Below are positions 51,426 to 61,506 of a stretch of 64,000 nt of DNA, one piece after another (the first letter of the stretch is position 1; every line of letters begins with the position of its first letter). The position numbers were made by a program, and so were the translations under genes. Source of the stretch: Bacteroidales bacterium (lineage in GTDB: Bacteria > Bacteroidota > Bacteroidia > Bacteroidales > G3-4614). The DNA is taken from the NCBI GenBank assembly GCA_015061035.1, contig SUXK01000001.1:1-64000 (forward strand), read 5' to 3'. The notes beneath the pieces were generated by a model. It ran no database searches, had not been told where the DNA came from, and saw only the letters and a list, made by a program, of their open reading frames with translations.

Positions 51426-52963
51426 GAAAAGAGACTATACTTTGGGCAGATGATGAAATAGATATATTAAAACCTCATATCTATTTTCTTGAACAGAAAG
51501 GATACGAAGTAACAACCGTAACCAACGGACAAGATGCAATAGAGATGAGCAATAACAAGGAGTTCGATTTAATAATATTAGATGAGAACATGCCCGGATT
51601 AAACGGAATTGAGACGTTAAGCATAATAAAGGAGCAACGTCCCGATATTCCTGTTGTAATGATAACAAAGAGCGAGGAGGAGAATATCATGGAACAAGCG
51701 ATAGGCAGAAAAATATCTGACTATCTGATAAAACCCGTAAATCCAAATCAGATACTGCTAACAATAAAAAAGAATCTCAATCGCCGAGAGATAATACAGG
51801 AGAAGGCAACTCACGCCTATCAGCAGGAGTTTACACGCCTGTCAATGCAGATAGGAGATGCAAGAGATTATGAGGATTGGACAGAAGTGTATAAACGTTT
51901 AGTATATTGGGAGTTGGAGTTGCAACAGTCATCAAGTGAGTTGTTGCCAATGCTCGAGATGCAAAAGAGAGAAGCAAATGCCGCCTTTGCCAAATTTGTA
52001 AAAAAGAACTATGAGAAGTGGGTGACAACAGATGCCCACCCATTAATGAGTAACGAAATTTTCAAAACAAAACTCTTCCCTCTGTTAGATGAAGGCGAAA
52101 AGATATTTTTTGTATTGATAGATAACTTCCGCCTTGATCAGTGGAGAACTATAAAACCTCTGTTGAATGACTATTTCTATGCCGAAGAGGATGTCTATTA
52201 CTCAATATTGCCAACAGCAACACAGTATGCACGTAATGCAATATTCTCGGGACTTATGCCCGATAAGATAGCAAAGATGTTCCCCGATTTATGGGTAGAT
52301 GAGGATGAAGATGAAGGTAAGAATTTAAATGAGTCGCCACTCATACAAACGCAAATTGATCGTTACAGAAAAAAATATAGTTTCTCATACACCAAGATAA
52401 ATGATTCGGCTTATGCTGAGAAGGTTATACAAAAAATAATAAATCTCAAAAATAATCAGTTGAATGTGTGTGTCATAAACTTTATTGATATGCTGTCTCA
52501 TGCACGAACTGAATCCAAGATGATACGCGAGTTGGCATCAACAGGAGCGGCATATCGCTCACTAACAGAGTCGTGGTTTAAGCACTCGCCAACATTAGAG
52601 TTACTAAAGAAGATGGCAGATATGGGATATAAAATAGTGTTGACAACAGACCATGGAACAATATATGTTGATAATCCCATAAAGGTTGTAGGAGATAAAA
52701 ATACCAATACCAACCTGCGTTATAAAGTGGGAAAAATGTTGGGATACAATCCTAAGGAGGTGTATGAGATAAAGTCGCCTGAGAAGTTTGGATTGCCAAC
52801 CCTGAATCTATCTTCAACATACATATTTGCCTCTGATAACGATTTCTTTGCATATCCTAACAACTACAACTATTATGTAGGATATTATAAAGATACATTT
52901 CAGCATGGAGGAATATCTATGGAGGAGATGATAATACCATTAGTAACCTTAACAAAAAAATAA
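51422..52963 (+). CDS. porX: PorX-like response regulator with PglZ domain
   Basis: A 513-aa regulator of type IX secretion. The receiver domain (1-120) has the acidic pair DD at 10-11, the phospho-acceptor Asp54 ([10 protein letters not shown]) and Lys in [10 protein letters not shown]. The C-terminal PglZ domain, of the alkaline phosphatase superfamily, has [35 protein letters not shown] and [13 protein letters not shown]. PorX works with PorY and a sigma factor in Porphyromonas. Coupling to the PorW-like gene links regulator and machine. Confidence 0.92.
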   Translation: MRKETILWADDEIDILKPHIYFLEQKGYEVTTVTNGQDAIEMSNNKEFDLIILDENMPGLNGIETLSIIKEQRPDIPVVMITKSEEENIMEQAIGRKISDYLIKPVNPNQILLTIKKNLNRREIIQEKATHAYQQEFTRLSMQIGDARDYEDWTEVYKRLVYWELELQQSSSELLPMLEMQKREANAAFAKFVKKNYEKWVTTDAHPLMSNEIFKTKLFPLLDEGEKIFFVLIDNFRLDQWRTIKPLLNDYFYAEEDVYYSILPTATQYARNAIFSGLMPDKIAKMFPDLWVDEDEDEGKNLNESPLIQTQIDRYRKKYSFSYTKINDSAYAEKVIQKIINLKNNQLNVCVINFIDMLSHARTESKMIRELASTGAAYRSLTESWFKHSPTLELLKKMADMGYKIVLTTDHGTIYVDNPIKVVGDKNTNTNLRYKVGKMLGYNPKEVYEIKSPEKFGLPTLNLSSTYIFASDNDFFAYPNNYNYYVGYYKDTFQHGGISMEEMIIPLVTLTKK

Positions 52964-52970
52964 TAAGACA

Positions 52971-53399
52971 ATGAATATAACATTAGAGATACCATCATTA
53001 GACAAGATAAACGAAGTAGCCCGTGAGTTTATACGCAACATGGGCGATGCCACAGTATTTGCATTCTATGGAAATATGGGGGCAGGAAAAACAACCTTCA
53101 TCAAAGCCATTTGCGAAGAGTTGGGAATAAGCGAAGGAGTAAACAGTCCAACCTTTGCCATAGTAAACGAGTATCGTTCTGATACAACAGGAGAGTTGGT
53201 ATATCACTTTGATTTCTATCGCATAAACAAAATAGAGGAGGTTTACGACTTAGGCTACGAAGACTACATTTATAGTGGCGCTTTATGCTTCTTGGAGTGG
53301 AGCGAGAAGGTTGAGGAGTTGTTGCCACCTGAAACTGTAATGGTAACAATCAAAGAGGTAGAGAACTCAGCACGAATGGTAGAGTGTAAACCAATATAG
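52971..53399 (+). CDS. tsaE: tRNA t6A biosynthesis ATPase TsaE
   Basis: A 142-aa ATPase that works with TsaB and TsaD to make N6-threonylcarbamoyladenosine on tRNAs. The P-loop [19 protein letters not shown] (about residues 34-52), [18 protein letters not shown] and [14 protein letters not shown] are standard. It starts 7 bp after porX. Confidence 0.95.
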   Translation: MNITLEIPSLDKINEVAREFIRNMGDATVFAFYGNMGAGKTTFIKAICEELGISEGVNSPTFAIVNEYRSDTTGELVYHFDFYRINKIEEVYDLGYEDYIYSGALCFLEWSEKVEELLPPETVMVTIKEVENSARMVECKPI

Positions 53400-53404
53400 A
53401 GGAT

Positions 53405-53617
53405 ATGCTAAATTTAGTAGCGGCAATAATATTTTTGATATTAGGGTTATTATCAATTTCGGCATCCATATTTAATTTTAACTGGTTCTTTACAAGCGAG
53501 AATGGTAAGATGTTTGTAAAGCTCTTTGGTAGAAAAGGTGCAAGAGTTTTTTATGGAATAGTGGGAATATTAATACTCTATATGGCGTATTATGTGTATA
53601 GTATGCCCATATCTTAA
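53405..53617 (+). CDS. Imm17-like small membrane protein
   Basis: A 70-aa protein with two membrane helices (LVAAIIFLILGLLSISASIF, FYGIVGILILYMAYYVYSMP) and the central motif KLFGRKGARVFYG. This fits Imm17, a family first described as immunity proteins in polymorphic toxin loci. Here it lies in a housekeeping operon 5 bp after tsaE with no toxin nearby, so its job may differ. Confidence 0.6.
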   Translation: MLNLVAAIIFLILGLLSISASIFNFNWFFTSENGKMFVKLFGRKGARVFYGIVGILILYMAYYVYSMPIS

Positions 53618-53627
53618 AATAAAGTGG

Positions 53628-53635
53628 TAATTTTG
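53628..53635 (+). promoter_or_regulatory. Promoter -7 box before rhaM
   Basis: TAATTTTG matches TAnnTTTG and lies 18 bp before the mutarotase ATG at 53654. It suggests a separate transcript start inside the long gene run. Confidence 0.5.
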
Positions 53636-53653
53636 TAAAACTAATAAAAATAT

Positions 53654-54052
53654 ATGAATATGAACAAGCAAGGATATGTTGAGGTAAACGAGCATAAACA
53701 GACAAAAAGATATTGTCAAACATTGGATTTAGTGGCCGATGCTGAGAAGATTGCTGAGTATCGCAAATATCATCAATCGGAACATATATGGGATATAGTA
53801 CCCGAAGGGTTACGTTCAATAGGTATATATGATATGGAGATATACATATTAGGAACACGCCTATTTATGATAGTTGAAACTCCTATTGATTTTGATTGGG
53901 ACGAAGCATTTGGTAAGTTGGCACAAATGCCCGATCAGGATGAGTGGGAAGCGTTTGTTGGAGCATTCCAAAAAGCACCCGAAGGAGCATCATCAACCGA
54001 GAAGTGGCAAATGATGGAGCAGATGTTTAAACTATCTGAAATCAAAAAATAA
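53654..54052 (+). CDS. rhaM: L-rhamnose mutarotase
   Basis: A 132-aa enzyme that interconverts the anomers of L-rhamnose. KRYCQTLDLVADAEKIAEYR, YHQSEHIWDIVPEGLRSIGI, DMEIYILGTRLFMIVE and the C-terminal EKWQMMEQMFKL match the RhaM/YiiL dimeric ferredoxin-like fold. No other rhamnose gene is present, so its link to the neighbours is only positional. The first Met may be 53654 or 53660. Confidence 0.88.
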   Translation: MNMNKQGYVEVNEHKQTKRYCQTLDLVADAEKIAEYRKYHQSEHIWDIVPEGLRSIGIYDMEIYILGTRLFMIVETPIDFDWDEAFGKLAQMPDQDEWEAFVGAFQKAPEGASSTEKWQMMEQMFKLSEIKK

Positions 54053-54069
54053 TGATCTCAAAATAGAAT

Positions 54070-55302
54070 ATGGGAATAAATTTATTAGAATATTTAAAAA
54101 ACCTATTATCAGATACCAGTATATCTGCTGATAATGTTGAAATAGTGGCACGAATAGTATTGGGTATAATAGTAGTATTACTCTCTATATTGTCATACTA
54201 TCTGTCACGTTGGATTATAACAAACCCACTTCGTAAATTAGCAAAGAGATCCAAAGCATCTTGGGATGATAAACTTTTTGAACGCAAGTTGCCCGACAGA
54301 GTATCTAAGATAGTACCAGCGGTAATAGTATATTTAATGTTGCCATCGGTGTTGCCTCAAGGTATGTTTGCCTATATGTTCTTTGCTAAATTGAGCATAC
54401 TCTATATAGTTGCAGAGGTAATGCGAACAATGTCGGGAGTTATAACATTTGCCTACGATGTAGTATCACAAAGCGAAAGATTTAAAGACCGCTCACTGAA
54501 AGGAGTATTTCAGGTAATACAGATGCTTATGATATTTGTTGGAATATTGGTGATGGTAGCGGTAATGATAGATAAACCCGTAGGTACACTAATAGCAGGA
54601 TTAGGAGCATCGGCTGCAATATTGACATTGATATTCAAAGACTCTTTTGTGGGACTTATAGCAGGAATACAACTCTCATATAACGATATGTTACGTCCTG
54701 GCGACTGGATAACAGTGCCGGGGAAGAATGTTGATGGTGATGTATTGGAGGTAACACTCAATACGGTAAAAGTTCGTAACTTTGATAATACCATTACTAC
54801 TATTCCTCCAATAGCACTGATAAATGACTCTTTCCAAAATTGGAGGGGAATGAGCGAGTCTGCCGGGCGAAGGATAAAACGTGCTATTGAGATAGATATG
54901 TATTGCATTGAGTTTGCTCGTGAGGAGTTGATAAGAAAACTATCTGAGAAATATCCTGCAATAAAAGAGTATGTTGAGAATCGTACCCAAAAAGATATAG
55001 AGCGAGGAGATATAACAAACATAAAACTATTCAGGGTATATGTTGAGAGTTATATAAGAAGCAATTCCGATACAGCAAAGAATGCAACAAAGATGGTTCG
55101 ATATTTAGAACCCACATCTGAGGGACTGCCCTTTGAACTATACTTCTTTAGTGCTAATAAAGATTGGGTATATTACGAAAGTTTTGCTTCAGATGTAATG
55201 GAGCATATAATAGCCGTTATGGTGGATTTTGAATTAAAACCATATCAAAGAGCATCGGGTGTTGATAATAGAAAAACAACTCTACGCTCACTGCCAAAAT
55301 AG
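54070..55302 (+). CDS. Mechanosensitive ion channel, MscS family
   Basis: A 410-aa channel with N-terminal membrane helices (IVLGIIVVLLSILSYYLSRW, further helices to about 190), the pore-lining helix (TLIAGLGASAAILTLIFKDS) and the MscS beta domain (MLRPGDWITVPGKNVDGDVL, VTLNTVKVRNFDNTITTIPP). A cytoplasmic C-terminal domain follows. It protects cells against osmotic downshock. It lies 17 bp after rhaM and 3 bp before the Lnb-like gene. Confidence 0.9.
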   Translation: MGINLLEYLKNLLSDTSISADNVEIVARIVLGIIVVLLSILSYYLSRWIITNPLRKLAKRSKASWDDKLFERKLPDRVSKIVPAVIVYLMLPSVLPQGMFAYMFFAKLSILYIVAEVMRTMSGVITFAYDVVSQSERFKDRSLKGVFQVIQMLMIFVGILVMVAVMIDKPVGTLIAGLGASAAILTLIFKDSFVGLIAGIQLSYNDMLRPGDWITVPGKNVDGDVLEVTLNTVKVRNFDNTITTIPPIALINDSFQNWRGMSESAGRRIKRAIEIDMYCIEFAREELIRKLSEKYPAIKEYVENRTQKDIERGDITNIKLFRVYVESYIRSNSDTAKNATKMVRYLEPTSEGLPFELYFFSANKDWVYYESFASDVMEHIIAVMVDFELKPYQRASGVDNRKTTLRSLPK

Positions 55303-55305
55303 GAG

Positions 55306-56517
55306 ATGAAAATGCAAAAAATCATATATACTTTTGTTGCGGTTATGTTTTTTATGAATGTAACCGTATCAAAAGCATCACTATTTAACACAGGTTTAAC
55401 AGATACCGATACAATATCTGTTTCGCTATTAACAGCATCGCAAGGAAAACAGATATACGAAAAGTTTGGTCATACAGGTATAAGAATACATATCCCCTCA
55501 AAAAAGTTTGATGGAGTATATCACTATGGGCTATTCTCATTTGAAGAGCCTCACTTTGAGTATCGCTTTGTAAAGGGAGAAACCGATTATATGATAGGAC
55601 TAATGCACTATCACGACTTCTTAACAATGTATGCCATAAGAGGTAGTAGCGTTAGAGAGTTGCCTCTACTATTAACGCAAGAGGAGGCTCACAATCTTTA
55701 TGAAGCCCTAATGATAAATATGTTGCCCGAGAATCAAACATATAGATATTCGTTTCTATATGATAATTGTGCAACCCGACCATTGGAGATAATAAAACGC
55801 AACTTAACAGGAACACTTATAGTTGATACCACTAACATAGAGTTGCCAACATGTCGTAACTTAATTCACGAGTGTACCACACAAGATAAGTGGCTCACAT
55901 TCGGATTGGATTTAATCCTTGACGGGGAGGTTGATAAGCAGATATTATTGCCCGATAAGCCCTTCTTGCCACATATAACAGAGCATATATTTGCTACGGC
56001 AAAAATAGATAGGGGAGGAGTGGTAGAGCGAATAGCAACAACACCCAAAGAGGTATTGGCGGCACGAGAATCAGAGAATAAAACTTCAATATTAGATATT
56101 GTCACTCCCAATATTTTTGCTTTTGGAGTGCTAATAGCAGTGCTGATAATCTCAATTTTTGAGTACAAGAGAATGAAGCATAGTAGAATAACCGATACTA
56201 TACTCTTTGCAATATTCGGAATACTTGGAATATTGGTATATTTCTTGTTACTCTTCTCAGAGCATCCGGCAGTGTCGGCAAACATAAACGCAATGTGGAT
56301 ACACCCTATATGGTTGGTTGCAATTCCATTCATCTGGGTAAGAAAATATCAAAAGTTTCTAAATTGCTATCATTTTATTAACTTTGCACTTTTGTTGCTC
56401 TATCTTATAGTAGTTGCATTTGCAATGCAAGAGGTTGGAGCGGCTGCAATATTGCTTGTTGTTGTCTTGTTAATAAGGTCAATAACATATATAGCCGTAG
56501 AGCAAAAACGCAAGTAA
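55306..56517 (+). CDS. DUF4105 protein, Lnb-like lipoprotein N-acyltransferase candidate
   Basis: A 403-aa protein with an N-terminal signal/anchor, a DUF4105 domain and about five C-terminal membrane helices (IFAFGVLIAVLIISIFEYKR onwards). The DUF4105 part has a thiol-enzyme pattern: His56 (KFGHTGIR) and Cys155 (LYDNCATRP). A DUF4105 protein was reported as the lipoprotein N-acyltransferase Lnb of Bacteroides, which fits an envelope role here. This protein could equally be another DUF4105 paralogue. Confidence 0.7.
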   Translation: MKMQKIIYTFVAVMFFMNVTVSKASLFNTGLTDTDTISVSLLTASQGKQIYEKFGHTGIRIHIPSKKFDGVYHYGLFSFEEPHFEYRFVKGETDYMIGLMHYHDFLTMYAIRGSSVRELPLLLTQEEAHNLYEALMINMLPENQTYRYSFLYDNCATRPLEIIKRNLTGTLIVDTTNIELPTCRNLIHECTTQDKWLTFGLDLILDGEVDKQILLPDKPFLPHITEHIFATAKIDRGGVVERIATTPKEVLAARESENKTSILDIVTPNIFAFGVLIAVLIISIFEYKRMKHSRITDTILFAIFGILGILVYFLLLFSEHPAVSANINAMWIHPIWLVAIPFIWVRKYQKFLNCYHFINFALLLLYLIVVAFAMQEVGAAAILLVVVLLIRSITYIAVEQKRK

Positions 56518-56534
56518 CAGACATAAGAGAACAG

Positions 56535-58124
56535 ATGAATAGGTTTTTAACACCGCTAATAATATTAATGCTATCGGTCACTGCACAATCGCAGGAGCGA
56601 GAATCTGATATACCCAAACTGGTAGTGGGTATAACAATAGACCAACTTCGCACCGATTACATTGATATGATGCAACATCTGTTTGGGACAGGCGGATTTA
56701 ACCGCCTTATGACCGAAGGGGCGGTATATGAAAATGTCAATTACGGATATGGCGATATAACAAGAGCCTCATCTGTGGCAACAATATACACAGGAACATA
56801 TCCTTCTACTCACTCAATAACCTCAAACACACGATTTAACCAAGATAAAAAAGAGGCATCGCCCATATTGAGTGATAAGAATCAACTGGGAAACTTCACA
56901 AGTGAGGCATTATCCCCTCGAAAAATATCTGTATCAACCATAACCGATGAACTAAAATCGGCAACATCGGGCGAGGCAAAAATATACTCAATAGCACCAA
57001 CCTCTGAGGTGGCAATAATCTCGGCAGGTCATGCAGCCAATTCAGCCTTCTGGTTAAACGAAGAGAACGGAAAGTGGGCATCCTCAACATATTACAAAGA
57101 GGTGCCAGTATTTGTAACAGAGCATAATATAAAAAACGGACTTGATACACGAATAGAGAAAACTGTATGGTCGCCAATGTTGCCTCTTTCGGAGTACAAT
57201 GGGTTGCCATACAATCAGCCAGAGTTTGCCTTTAAATACTTCTTTGATGGCGATGATAAATACAAAAATCTAAAACTATCGGCATTAGTAAACAGCGAGG
57301 TAACCACAATAGCCTGCTCAATATTAGAGAAGGGACGTTTAGGTAAAGGCTCTGTTCCTGATATGCTCAATGTAGGGTATTATGCAGGAAACTACAAAGA
57401 GCAGAATGTTCGTGATTACGGAGTAGAGATACAAGATACCTATCTACGCTTGGATAAGGAGATAGAGACATTGTTACAAACTATCGATAATACCGTGGGT
57501 TTGGATAACGCCTTTATATTCATTGTCTCAACAGGATATAGCAACTTTGAAGCACGTCCATACGGACTATACGGAGTACCCACAGGGCAATTCTATCCAC
57601 GCAAGGCAACCGCATTGCTTAACTACTACCTGATGGCAATGTATGGGCACGAAGAGTGGGTGATAGGTTACCACGACAAAGAGATATATCTAAATCGTGA
57701 ACTAATAAAAAAGAAAGAACTCAACCTTGAGGAGTTTGTAGTAAATAGTGCCGAGTTTCTGTCTCAAATGGAGGGAGTGCAAGATGCACTAACCTCATAT
57801 CAAATCTTACATGGCGATATAGTGGCAGTTGCCCCCCAACGCCGAAGATATAACCGTCAATATTCTGGCGACATAGTATTAGAGATAAAACCGGGATGGG
57901 AGATAAACTACGAAGAGGAAGATAAGAAGAATGAATATGTACAATATAATGCAGTACCAACTCCGTTGATATTCATAGGAGAAAACGTAACACCCCAAAG
58001 AGTATCTACGCCAATTGATGCAACAGCAGTAGCCCCAACCGTATGTAGGGCTATACGAATACGCGCCCCGAGTGCGTCAAAGTCGTACCCCCTAATATTG
58101 AACTATAAAACAGAAACAAAATAA
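56535..58124 (+). CDS. PafA-like alkaline-phosphatase-superfamily protein, apparently lacking metal ligands
   Basis: A 529-aa exported protein (signal MNRFLTPLIILMLSVTAQSQ). It follows the PafA layout: VVGITIDQLRTDY with Asp36, then the nucleophile region TRASSVATIYTGTYPSTHS, and PTPLIFIGENVTPQRV near the end with APTVCRAIRIRAPS. Where active PafA-type enzymes have a DHG-type zinc motif, this one reads FIFIVSTGYSNFEA (about residue 330). Where they have the late zinc His before VPLIFYG, it has QYNAVPTPLIFIG. It is therefore probably not a phosphatase. It lies between the Lnb-like gene and secA. Confidence 0.7.
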   Translation: MNRFLTPLIILMLSVTAQSQERESDIPKLVVGITIDQLRTDYIDMMQHLFGTGGFNRLMTEGAVYENVNYGYGDITRASSVATIYTGTYPSTHSITSNTRFNQDKKEASPILSDKNQLGNFTSEALSPRKISVSTITDELKSATSGEAKIYSIAPTSEVAIISAGHAANSAFWLNEENGKWASSTYYKEVPVFVTEHNIKNGLDTRIEKTVWSPMLPLSEYNGLPYNQPEFAFKYFFDGDDKYKNLKLSALVNSEVTTIACSILEKGRLGKGSVPDMLNVGYYAGNYKEQNVRDYGVEIQDTYLRLDKEIETLLQTIDNTVGLDNAFIFIVSTGYSNFEARPYGLYGVPTGQFYPRKATALLNYYLMAMYGHEEWVIGYHDKEIYLNRELIKKKELNLEEFVVNSAEFLSQMEGVQDALTSYQILHGDIVAVAPQRRRYNRQYSGDIVLEIKPGWEINYEEEDKKNEYVQYNAVPTPLIFIGENVTPQRVSTPIDATAVAPTVCRAIRIRAPSASKSYPLILNYKTETK

Positions 58125-58147
58125 ACATCATATAAAAGAATAAGAAA

Positions 58148-61100
58148 ATGGCATTTGTTGATATATTAAAAAAACTATTTGGAAACAAATCTCAACGCGA
58201 TATGCGTGAGATACAACCATACGTAGAGAGTATAAAAACAGCATACGAAACAATAAAACCTCTCTCAAACGATGAGTTGAGAGCAAAAATTGATGAAGTA
58301 AAGCAAGAGATACAAGATGCGGTAGCCTCAGAGAAAGAGCGAATAGCACAACTAAAAGCAGAGGTTGAGACACTCCCATACGAAAAGAGAGAGAGTTATT
58401 GGACAGAGATTGATAAATTAGAGAAGACAGTTCTTGATAAATACGAGGCAAAACTTAACGAAGTAATGCCTGTTGTGTATGCAGTAGTAAAAGAGACTGC
58501 ACGCCGATTTGCAGAGAGTGAGGAGGTAGAGGTAACAGCAACCGATTTTGACCGCTCATTAGCAGCCGAAGGACGTGACTTTATACGCATCGAAGGCGAC
58601 AAGGCAATCTACACCAACCATTGGGTAGCAGGAGGAAATGAGGTTAAGTGGGATATGGTACACTACGATGTACAACTCTTTGGTGGAGTAGTGTTGCACA
58701 AAGGAAAAATTGCTGAGATGGCAACCGGAGAGGGAAAAACATTGGTGGCAACTCTGCCAGTATTCCTGAATGCCTTAACCCGCAATGGAGTTCACGTAGT
58801 AACAGTGAACGACTACCTGGCAAAACGTGACTCGGAGTGGATGGGTCCACTATATATGTTCCATGGACTATCAGTTGACTGTATTGATAAACATAAACCC
58901 AACTCTGATGCACGCCGTAAAGCATACAATGCTGACATTACCTTTGGAACAAACAACGAGTTCGGTTTCGACTACTTGCGTGACAATATGGCAATATCGC
59001 CACAAGACTTGGTGCAACGTGCTCACAACTATGCAATTGTCGATGAGGTTGACTCGGTATTGATTGATGATGCCCGTACTCCATTGATTATCTCAGGACC
59101 AGTACCCAAAGGCGAAGACCAACTGTTTGAGCAGTTCTGTCCAAAAGTGGAGGAGTTGTATCGTGCGCAACGCACATTGGCAAACCAACTATTAGCCGAT
59201 GCACGTAAAAAAATAGCCTCAGAGGATAAAGAGGAGCGTAGAGAGGGTGGTCTATTACTATTCCGTTGTTACAAAGCACTCCCCAAAAACACACCATTAA
59301 TCAAGTATTTGAGTGAGCCGGGAATAAAAGCCCTGATGTTGGAGACCGAAGCATTCTATATGCAGGAGAATAACCGACAAATGCACGTGGTAACTGATCC
59401 TTTGTTCTTTGTAATAGATGAGAAGAACCATAGTGTTGATTTAACAGATAAAGGATTGGATATAATCTCAAGGAATATGGATGATCCTAACTTCTTTGTC
59501 TTGCCCGATGTAGGCTTGCAAATCTCTGAATTAGATAGTGAGAATATATCGGCAGAAGAGAAACAAGAGAAGAAAGATGCCATATTACAGGACTATGCAA
59601 TCAAGCAAGAGCGTACACACACAATACATCAACTATTAAAAGCATACGCACTATTCAATAAAGATGAAGAGTATGTGGTAATTGACAACAAAGTAAAAAT
59701 AGTTGATGAACAGACAGGTCGTATTATGGAGGGGCGTCGCTACTCTGACGGACTTCACCAGGCAATTGAGGCAAAAGAGCGAGTGACCGTTGAGGCAGCA
59801 ACCCAAACATTTGCAACCATCACACTCCAAAACTACTTCCGTATGTATCACAAACTGGCAGGTATGACAGGTACTGCCGAGACCGAAGCAGGAGAGTTTT
59901 GGGACATCTATAAATTAGATGTAATCACTATCCCCACTAACCGCCCAATATTACGCAACGATATGGAGGATCGCGTTTACCGAACAAAACGCGAAAAATA
60001 CAATGCCGTAATTGAGGAGATTGAGGAGTTGGTAACAGCAGGGCGTCCCGTATTGGTGGGAACAACTTCTGTTGAAATATCAGAGTTGTTAAGCAAGATG
60101 CTTAAGATGCGCCGTATTGAGCACAACGTATTGAATGCCAAATTACACCAAAAAGAGGCAGACATTGTAGCACAAGCAGGACAACGTGGAACAGTAACCA
60201 TAGCAACCAATATGGCAGGACGTGGTACCGACATTAAACTATCTGATGCAGTAAAAGAGGCAGGAGGATTAGCAATCATCGGTACAGAACGTCACGAGTC
60301 GCGCCGTGTTGACCGTCAGTTACGCGGACGTTCGGGACGTCAAGGAGACCCCGGATCATCAGTATTCTTTGTATCATTCGAGGATAACCTGATGCGTCTG
60401 TTTGCATCAGACAGAATGGTGAAGATATTGGATAGTTTCGGATTTAAAGAGGGAGAGATGATACAACACAGAATGGTATCAAACTCAATTGAAAAAGCGC
60501 AACGCAAAGTTGAGGAGAACAACTTTGGAATCCGTAAACGTCTATTGGAGTATGACGATGTAATGAACTCGCAACGTGAGTTGATATACTCAAAACGCCG
60601 CCATGCCTTGATGGGTGAGAGAATTGGAATTGACATAATGAATATGATAGCAGACTCAGTAAGTACTATGGTAGATATTTACTCTTCAGACTCTGACTAT
60701 CAATCATTGCAAGAGGATGCACTCAAAACCTTTGCCGTTGAGTTGCCATTTGATGAAGCAACATTCAATAAAGAGAAAAAACAGACTCTTATTGACAAAC
60801 TATACGAAACCGTAATAGATGCCTTCAACAGAAAACAAGCACAATTGGCATCGGTTGCATATCCTGTAATAAAAAGGATTTACGAAAATGAGGGAAATCG
60901 TTACGAGGATATAATGATACCCGTAACTGACGGAAAACGTGTATATAACATAAAATGTAACTTAAAAGAGGCATACGAAACCGAAGGAGCATCAATATGC
61001 AAGCAATTCCAGAAATCAATATTGTTATACATCATTGATGAATCATGGAAAGAGCATCTTCGTGATTTGGACCAATTACGTCAATCGGTACAGGCAGCAA

Positions 61101-61459
61101 GTTACGAGCAGAAAGATCCCCTGTTGATATACAAGATAGAGTCGTTCGGATTGTTCCGCGATATGTTAGAGACAACCAACCGTAAGAGTGTATCAATACT
61201 TTTAAGAGGAAGAATTCCTATGCGTGAGGGAGAAGAGGTACGCGAGGCAGCACCTGAACGCCGCCAAGATTACAGCCGTTACCGCACACAAAAAGATTCA
61301 CTCTCTGAGCAACAGGAGGGAGCAACTGCATCGGGTGGTGGAGCATCAAGTTCAGCAGGACATACACCAATAAAGGCTGAGCCTAAAGTTGGACGTAACG
61401 AGCCTTGCCCATGCGGAAGTGGTAAGAAATACAAAAACTGCCACGGAAAAGGGTTGTAG
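58148..61459 (+). CDS. secA: Preprotein translocase ATPase SecA
   Basis: A 1103-aa motor of the Sec pathway. [20 protein letters not shown] (Walker A), [20 protein letters not shown] (Walker B), [12 protein letters not shown] and [20 protein letters not shown] are standard. The C terminus has a Ser/Gly/Ala-rich linker and a SEC-C zinc motif ([20 protein letters not shown]). At 1103 aa it is longer than E. coli SecA (901), owing to insertions common in Bacteroidota. It follows the PafA-like gene by 23 bp and ends in a strong two-way terminator. Confidence 0.98.
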   Translation: MAFVDILKKLFGNKSQRDMREIQPYVESIKTAYETIKPLSNDELRAKIDEVKQEIQDAVASEKERIAQLKAEVETLPYEKRESYWTEIDKLEKTVLDKYEAKLNEVMPVVYAVVKETARRFAESEEVEVTATDFDRSLAAEGRDFIRIEGDKAIYTNHWVAGGNEVKWDMVHYDVQLFGGVVLHKGKIAEMATGEGKTLVATLPVFLNALTRNGVHVVTVNDYLAKRDSEWMGPLYMFHGLSVDCIDKHKPNSDARRKAYNADITFGTNNEFGFDYLRDNMAISPQDLVQRAHNYAIVDEVDSVLIDDARTPLIISGPVPKGEDQLFEQFCPKVEELYRAQRTLANQLLADARKKIASEDKEERREGGLLLFRCYKALPKNTPLIKYLSEPGIKALMLETEAFYMQENNRQMHVVTDPLFFVIDEKNHSVDLTDKGLDIISRNMDDPNFFVLPDVGLQISELDSENISAEEKQEKKDAILQDYAIKQERTHTIHQLLKAYALFNKDEEYVVIDNKVKIVDEQTGRIMEGRRYSDGLHQAIEAKERVTVEAATQTFATITLQNYFRMYHKLAGMTGTAETEAGEFWDIYKLDVITIPTNRPILRNDMEDRVYRTKREKYNAVIEEIEELVTAGRPVLVGTTSVEISELLSKMLKMRRIEHNVLNAKLHQKEADIVAQAGQRGTVTIATNMAGRGTDIKLSDAVKEAGGLAIIGTERHESRRVDRQLRGRSGRQGDPGSSVFFVSFEDNLMRLFASDRMVKILDSFGFKEGEMIQHRMVSNSIEKAQRKVEENNFGIRKRLLEYDDVMNSQRELIYSKRRHALMGERIGIDIMNMIADSVSTMVDIYSSDSDYQSLQEDALKTFAVELPFDEATFNKEKKQTLIDKLYETVIDAFNRKQAQLASVAYPVIKRIYENEGNRYEDIMIPVTDGKRVYNIKCNLKEAYETEGASICKQFQKSILLYIIDESWKEHLRDLDQLRQSVQAASYEQKDPLLIYKIESFGLFRDMLETTNRKSVSILLRGRIPMREGEEVREAAPERRQDYSRYRTQKDSLSEQQEGATASGGGASSSAGHTPIKAEPKVGRNEPCPCGSGKKYKNCHGKGL

Positions 61460-61465
61460 TTAAAT

Positions 61466-61506
61466 AAGTTGTTAGTTAACGAACGATGTTCGTTAACTAA
61501 CAACTT
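61466..61506. terminator. Bidirectional terminator between secA and the symporter
   Basis: A perfect 19-bp inverted repeat (61466-61484 with 61488-61506) has a 3-nt loop, followed by TTTTTT on the plus strand. The arms contain the AGTTGTTAG word of the dispersed spacer repeats. The symporter stop codon (61497-61499) lies inside it. Confidence 0.85.
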
